Source: an uncultured Bacilli bacterium | GTDB lineage: Bacteria; Bacillota_I; Bacilli_A; RFN20; CAG-826 | DNA: 35,630 nucleotides | Direction of reading: 5' to 3' | Assembly (NCBI GenBank): GCA_934140155.1 | Contig: CAKPBC010000011.1 | Coordinates: 1 to 35,630, forward strand | The notes under the pieces: model-generated | What the model was told of the DNA's origin: nothing | Seen by the model: only the letters and a program-made list of their open reading frames with translations | The model's database searches: none | Made by a program: the position numbers and the translations under genes | Shown: piece by piece, positions 33,441 to 35,630 of the stretch | Layout: every line of letters starts with the position of its first letter | How positions within the stretch are numbered: the stretch's first letter is position 1

Positions 33441-33525
33441 TCTTTTCAATATTAGTAGTATAATCTATTACATTATCTAATCTCTTTCCTATTTTCCATA
33501 TTCCTGCCGTTGCTATCTTTTTCAC
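33424..33525 (-). pseudogene. N-terminal stump of a MobA/relaxase gene
   Basis: From GTG at 33525 with AAGGAG upstream, 33 residues read KKIATAGIWKIGKRLDNVID then YTTNIEKTTRFE and stop. The W-K-I-x-x-R-L-D-x-x-I-D-Y-x-x-N-x-x-K-T pattern is the start of relaxases of Firmicute mobilisable elements. Everything after the first ~30 codons is gone. Short match, so moderate confidence. Confidence 0.6.
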
Positions 33526-33542
33526 TCCTTTTATTTTCTGTA

Positions 33543-33575
33543 TAAAAAAAGAGTAAACCATTTCTGATTCACTCC
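33543..33575 (-). terminator. Terminator after 33594-33797
   Basis: GAGTGAA pairs with TTTACTC on the minus strand and runs into seven T. Confidence 0.65.
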
Positions 33576-33593
33576 ATAAATTGTAATTTTGGG

Positions 33594-33797
33594 TTATGTC
33601 TTATTGAAAATTATTGTCTTTTCATTCATAGATATTTTACCAACTTCATATCCAGATTCTTTTGCTTCTGTCTTGTAAGTTAAAAATGAATGGTCTATTT
33701 CAAATCCTATAATGTTTTTGATTTCTTCATAAGATAATTTATAATTTTCCTTATTATTATCTTTTAAATACTTCCATAATGGTTCGTACTTACTCAC
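33594..33797 (-). CDS. Small conserved protein, DUF7662-like
   Basis: 67 residues: MSKYEPLWKYLKDNNKENYK, then LSYEEIKNIIGFEIDHSFLT and a last strand KISMNEKTIIFNKT. I know this pattern as a small conserved protein of Firmicutes (DUF7662), often in accessory DNA, with no established function. Downstream of the GyrI-like gene by about 30 bp and probably in the same transcript, which ends at 33543-33575. Confidence 0.75.
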   Translation of the reverse strand: MSKYEPLWKYLKDNNKENYKLSYEEIKNIIGFEIDHSFLTYKTEAKESGYEVGKISMNEKTIIFNKT

Positions 33798-33826
33798 TTA
33801 ACACCTCGCTAAATTATAATTTGTAT

Positions 33827-34306
33827 TTATCTTTTCTTAACAGGAAATTGAATCTCTGTTAAATAATCTTCTTCATTTTCTTTATTCCAACATCCATCAA
33901 TATAACATTCTCTCGCATTTTCTATTATCTCATATCCATTATCTTCAATGTACTTTAAAATAATATTATAAGAATCTCTTAAATTATTATAAGCACCTTT
34001 ATGATAAATACATACTGCTGTAATAGAATTTGATTTCATAAATTTAACACTATCAGTTTCATTTCCTAATTTTTCTACTGCTTGTGCATATCTAATCTTA
34101 ATATCTTTTTCTTTGTATTCTCCATCTAAATAACTAATATAGCAATAATCTGGAGTTATGCACTTTAAATTTGGATTTGCTTTTGCACATTCTGTTCCTG
34201 ATTGTAAAACAAATTCTGTAATTTTACTAAAATCCTCTATCATTCCATCACGATAATAAATAATGTAACCTGCCTTCTTAATAACTCTCTCCTTATGAAA
34301 GGACAA
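33827..34306 (-). CDS. GyrI-like small-molecule-binding domain protein
   Basis: 159 residues. Matches the GyrI/AraC effector-binding fold: KAGYIIYYRDGMIEDFSKI, CAKANPNLKCITPDYCYISY, LDGEYKEKDIKIRYAQAVEK, and ITAVCIYHKGAYNNLRDSYN. Such domains usually sit behind a MerR or AraC DNA-binding domain and bind drugs or other small molecules; here none is attached. The longest frame begins with TTG at 34306, 25 bp from the divergent HTH gene, with only a modest site upstream. It could be a genuine stand-alone protein or the 3' part of a regulator cut by rearrangement. Confidence 0.8.
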   Translation of the reverse strand: MSFHKERVIKKAGYIIYYRDGMIEDFSKITEFVLQSGTECAKANPNLKCITPDYCYISYLDGEYKEKDIKIRYAQAVEKLGNETDSVKFMKSNSITAVCIYHKGAYNNLRDSYNIILKYIEDNGYEIIENARECYIDGCWNKENEEDYLTEIQFPVKKR

Positions 34307-34331
34307 AACCTCTCAAAGGTTGGTGAGTTTT

Positions 34332-34601
34332 ATGACTTATAAAGAAAAACAAAGGATAATTGAATTAAGAAATAGTGGTCTTGGATACGGTGCTATAGCT
34401 ATGGAACTTGGTATATCCAAAAATGTAGTAAGTTCATTCTGTCATAGATACAATATTGAATTTAATAAGCCACAAGATAATTTTTGCAAAAATTGTGGTA
34501 ATAAGCTTGACAATCCTGTCTCACTTAATTTAATTACTTGTTATTTTTTTGCTTGTTGTGAGATTGCTTATGCTTTCTTTCAACCTTCCTTGAACAATTA
34601 A
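34332..34601 (+). CDS. Helix-turn-helix plus zinc-ribbon protein, truncated C-terminus
   Basis: About 89 residues. TYKEKQRIIELRNSGLGYGA and on to IAMELGISKNVVSSFCHRYN form a sigma-70-region-4-like HTH, followed by CKNCGNKL, the first half of a zinc ribbon. Family members I know continue to a second CxxxC knuckle; here the frame turns into unrelated hydrophobic sequence after NKLDNP, so the end looks lost. ATG at 34332 has GGTTGGTGAG in front; an in-frame start at 34320 would include that site. Divergent from the GyrI-like gene. Typical of mobile DNA. Confidence 0.72.
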   Translation: MTYKEKQRIIELRNSGLGYGAIAMELGISKNVVSSFCHRYNIEFNKPQDNFCKNCGNKLDNPVSLNLITCYFFACCEIAYAFFQPSLNN

Positions 34602-34625
34602 CTTCAATTTTTCTCATTCAAGCAA

Positions 34626-34666
34626 TAAAAAAGTCTACTCAAGAAATTAAATCTCAAGTAGACTTA
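34626..34666 (-). terminator. Terminator after lipoprotein 34739-35557
   Basis: AAGTCTACT pairs with AGTAGACTT over a 17-base loop, then TTTTATT on the minus strand. Confidence 0.7.
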
Positions 34667-34738
34667 GAATTAATTAATTATCAATAAAATATTGATTAAA
34701 TTTGTTTTAATAAATCTTTTATAAACTACATAATTTGT

Positions 34739-35557
34739 TTATTCTACATATATTTCTTCTTTTACATATAGTTCATTATTACAACAAATATATTTCAAGT
34801 ATTCATCATCTTTAATGCTAAAGAATGGGACCCTATTATTATTGTAATAATCGAATACGCTATCATAAATCACGTATTCATTATTTGGATATATCTTTAA
34901 AAAATCATCAATATCATCATGACGGATAATATAGCCAAGTAGTTGTCCTATTCGATTATTATCAACTCTTATATTTTTATTAATATACACGGAACCATGA
35001 AATGTGAAACTATTAGGTATAGTTTTAACCAAAAATGTTTCATCTGTTTCATTTTTTTTGTCACTTGATTCATTACTATTGTTTTGATAATTAGAATTTT
35101 GATTAAAATAATCTTCAGAAGACAAACCAAGTTTTAAAAGAATCTCAAGAAATTCATTATCCGATTTTAATGTATCGACATCCAAATTATGTGATAATTC
35201 TTCTTCTTTTGGAGGATTTGATACCTTAGCAACATAGGGAATAGCAAATGTCTTATTATAATATTTCAATATTTCTTTCATAGTGTTGATTGGGCATGGT
35301 AAATCATCTTGTAGTTTTTTTATTTCATAAGTAGTTTTAAGCATATTAGTGCCACCAGTTAATACACAAAACCAGTCAGAAGACTCTTTCCAAGTATAAA
35401 CTTCAATGCCTTTCATAGCATCACCATATTGATAATACTCTTTATATTTTTCAATTATTTTAGAATTTTCCAATGTATTACCCTCCCTAATATTTCCACA
35501 AGAAGAAATTGATAATAATCCTATAATTAAGAATATACATTTTTTTATTACTTTCAT
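34739..35557 (-). CDS. Lipoprotein of unknown function
   Basis: 272 residues. Signal peptide MKVIKKCIFLIIGLLSISSC with lipobox ISSC (Cys20). The mature part is acidic and Tyr-rich: KYKEYYQYGDAMKGIEVYTW, a GGTNMLKTTYEIKKLQDDLP segment, an Asn/Ser/Glu-rich low-complexity stretch around residues 155-180, and a C-terminal beta-rich part (NSFTFHGSVYINKNIRVDNN). Not recognised. ATG at 35557 is chosen because GAGGAGAATAAGT precedes it; the frame also reaches 35572. Single-gene unit ended by the hairpin at 34626-34666. Confidence 0.82.
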   Translation of the reverse strand: MKVIKKCIFLIIGLLSISSCGNIREGNTLENSKIIEKYKEYYQYGDAMKGIEVYTWKESSDWFCVLTGGTNMLKTTYEIKKLQDDLPCPINTMKEILKYYNKTFAIPYVAKVSNPPKEEELSHNLDVDTLKSDNEFLEILLKLGLSSEDYFNQNSNYQNNSNESSDKKNETDETFLVKTIPNSFTFHGSVYINKNIRVDNNRIGQLLGYIIRHDDIDDFLKIYPNNEYVIYDSVFDYYNNNRVPFFSIKDDEYLKYICCNNELYVKEEIYVE

Positions 35558-35630
35558 ACTTATTCTCCTCATTAAATCATATTACTCACATTAACTTGAT
35601 AAAAACCTACAAATTCAGAATACGATGGAA

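Noticed and set aside
1..35630. Alternative genetic code with TGA as Trp
   Set aside because: Recognisable proteins read correctly with TGG as Trp, and the antitoxin gene and the clipped gene tail end naturally at TGA.
1..35630. CRISPR array
   Set aside because: The only tandem repeats (713-762, 10747-10785, 14849-14896, 33384-33440) have units or spacers too short and no cas genes are present.

Overview
The window is AT-rich DNA from a low-GC Firmicute, most likely one of the uncultured Mollicutes-like Bacilli of gut or rumen. The evidence is short intergenic gaps, strong AGGAGG ribosome sites, a PPi-dependent phosphofructokinase, many lipoproteins, and standard use of TGG for Trp with TGA as a stop. 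I name no species.

Region 1 (1-10.7 kb) is an accessory block. Two near-identical serine recombinase genes (83-685 and 9452-10057, same orientation) bracket three small runs of membrane or unknown proteins (870-4846) and a type III restriction-modification locus. The mod gene is intact, but res is cut by one in-frame TAA. A Vat/CatB-like acetyltransferase after the second recombinase is also cut by an in-frame TAA, at codon 12.

Region 2 (10.8-18.4 kb) is more ordinary chromosome: a MATE exporter, two tandem paralogous lipoproteins, prs (PRPP synthetase), a MmcQ/YjbR protein, a DegV fatty-acid-binding protein, an orphan RelB/DinJ-type antitoxin and a PPi-type phosphofructokinase. It is followed by about 1.1 kb without a clear gene.

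Region 3 (19.5-23.2 kb) is a sugar-use operon: a membrane-anchored GH3 glycosidase with reversed domain order plus a small membrane protein, behind a cre/LacI-type operator-like site.

Region 4 (23.5-30.3 kb) is the most unusual. Two large lipoproteins (23648-25663 and 26216-28243, minus strand) carry a domain pair that matches domains II and III of elongation factor Tu, without the GTPase domain, behind a lipoprotein signal peptide, His/Trp/Cys modules and an MBG-like domain. The two share an almost identical leader, signal peptide and first ~155 codons, and similar 3' UTRs, but the rest of the second is visibly richer in GC, so it looks like a chimera with imported DNA. A third lipoprotein (InlB-type repeat) precedes the second. 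A decayed 5' end of a copy of it precedes the first, so the cluster arose by duplication of a two-gene unit. A CDF-family cation transporter follows.

Region 5 (30.5-33.3 kb) is a GC-rich island flanked by ~40-bp direct repeats with a tRNA T-arm-like core. It holds a truncated surface protein, a lipoprotein, a receiver-like protein and a clipped gene tail. Region 6 (33.3-35.6 kb) is AT-rich again, with the stump of a relaxase gene, three small accessory genes and another lipoprotein.
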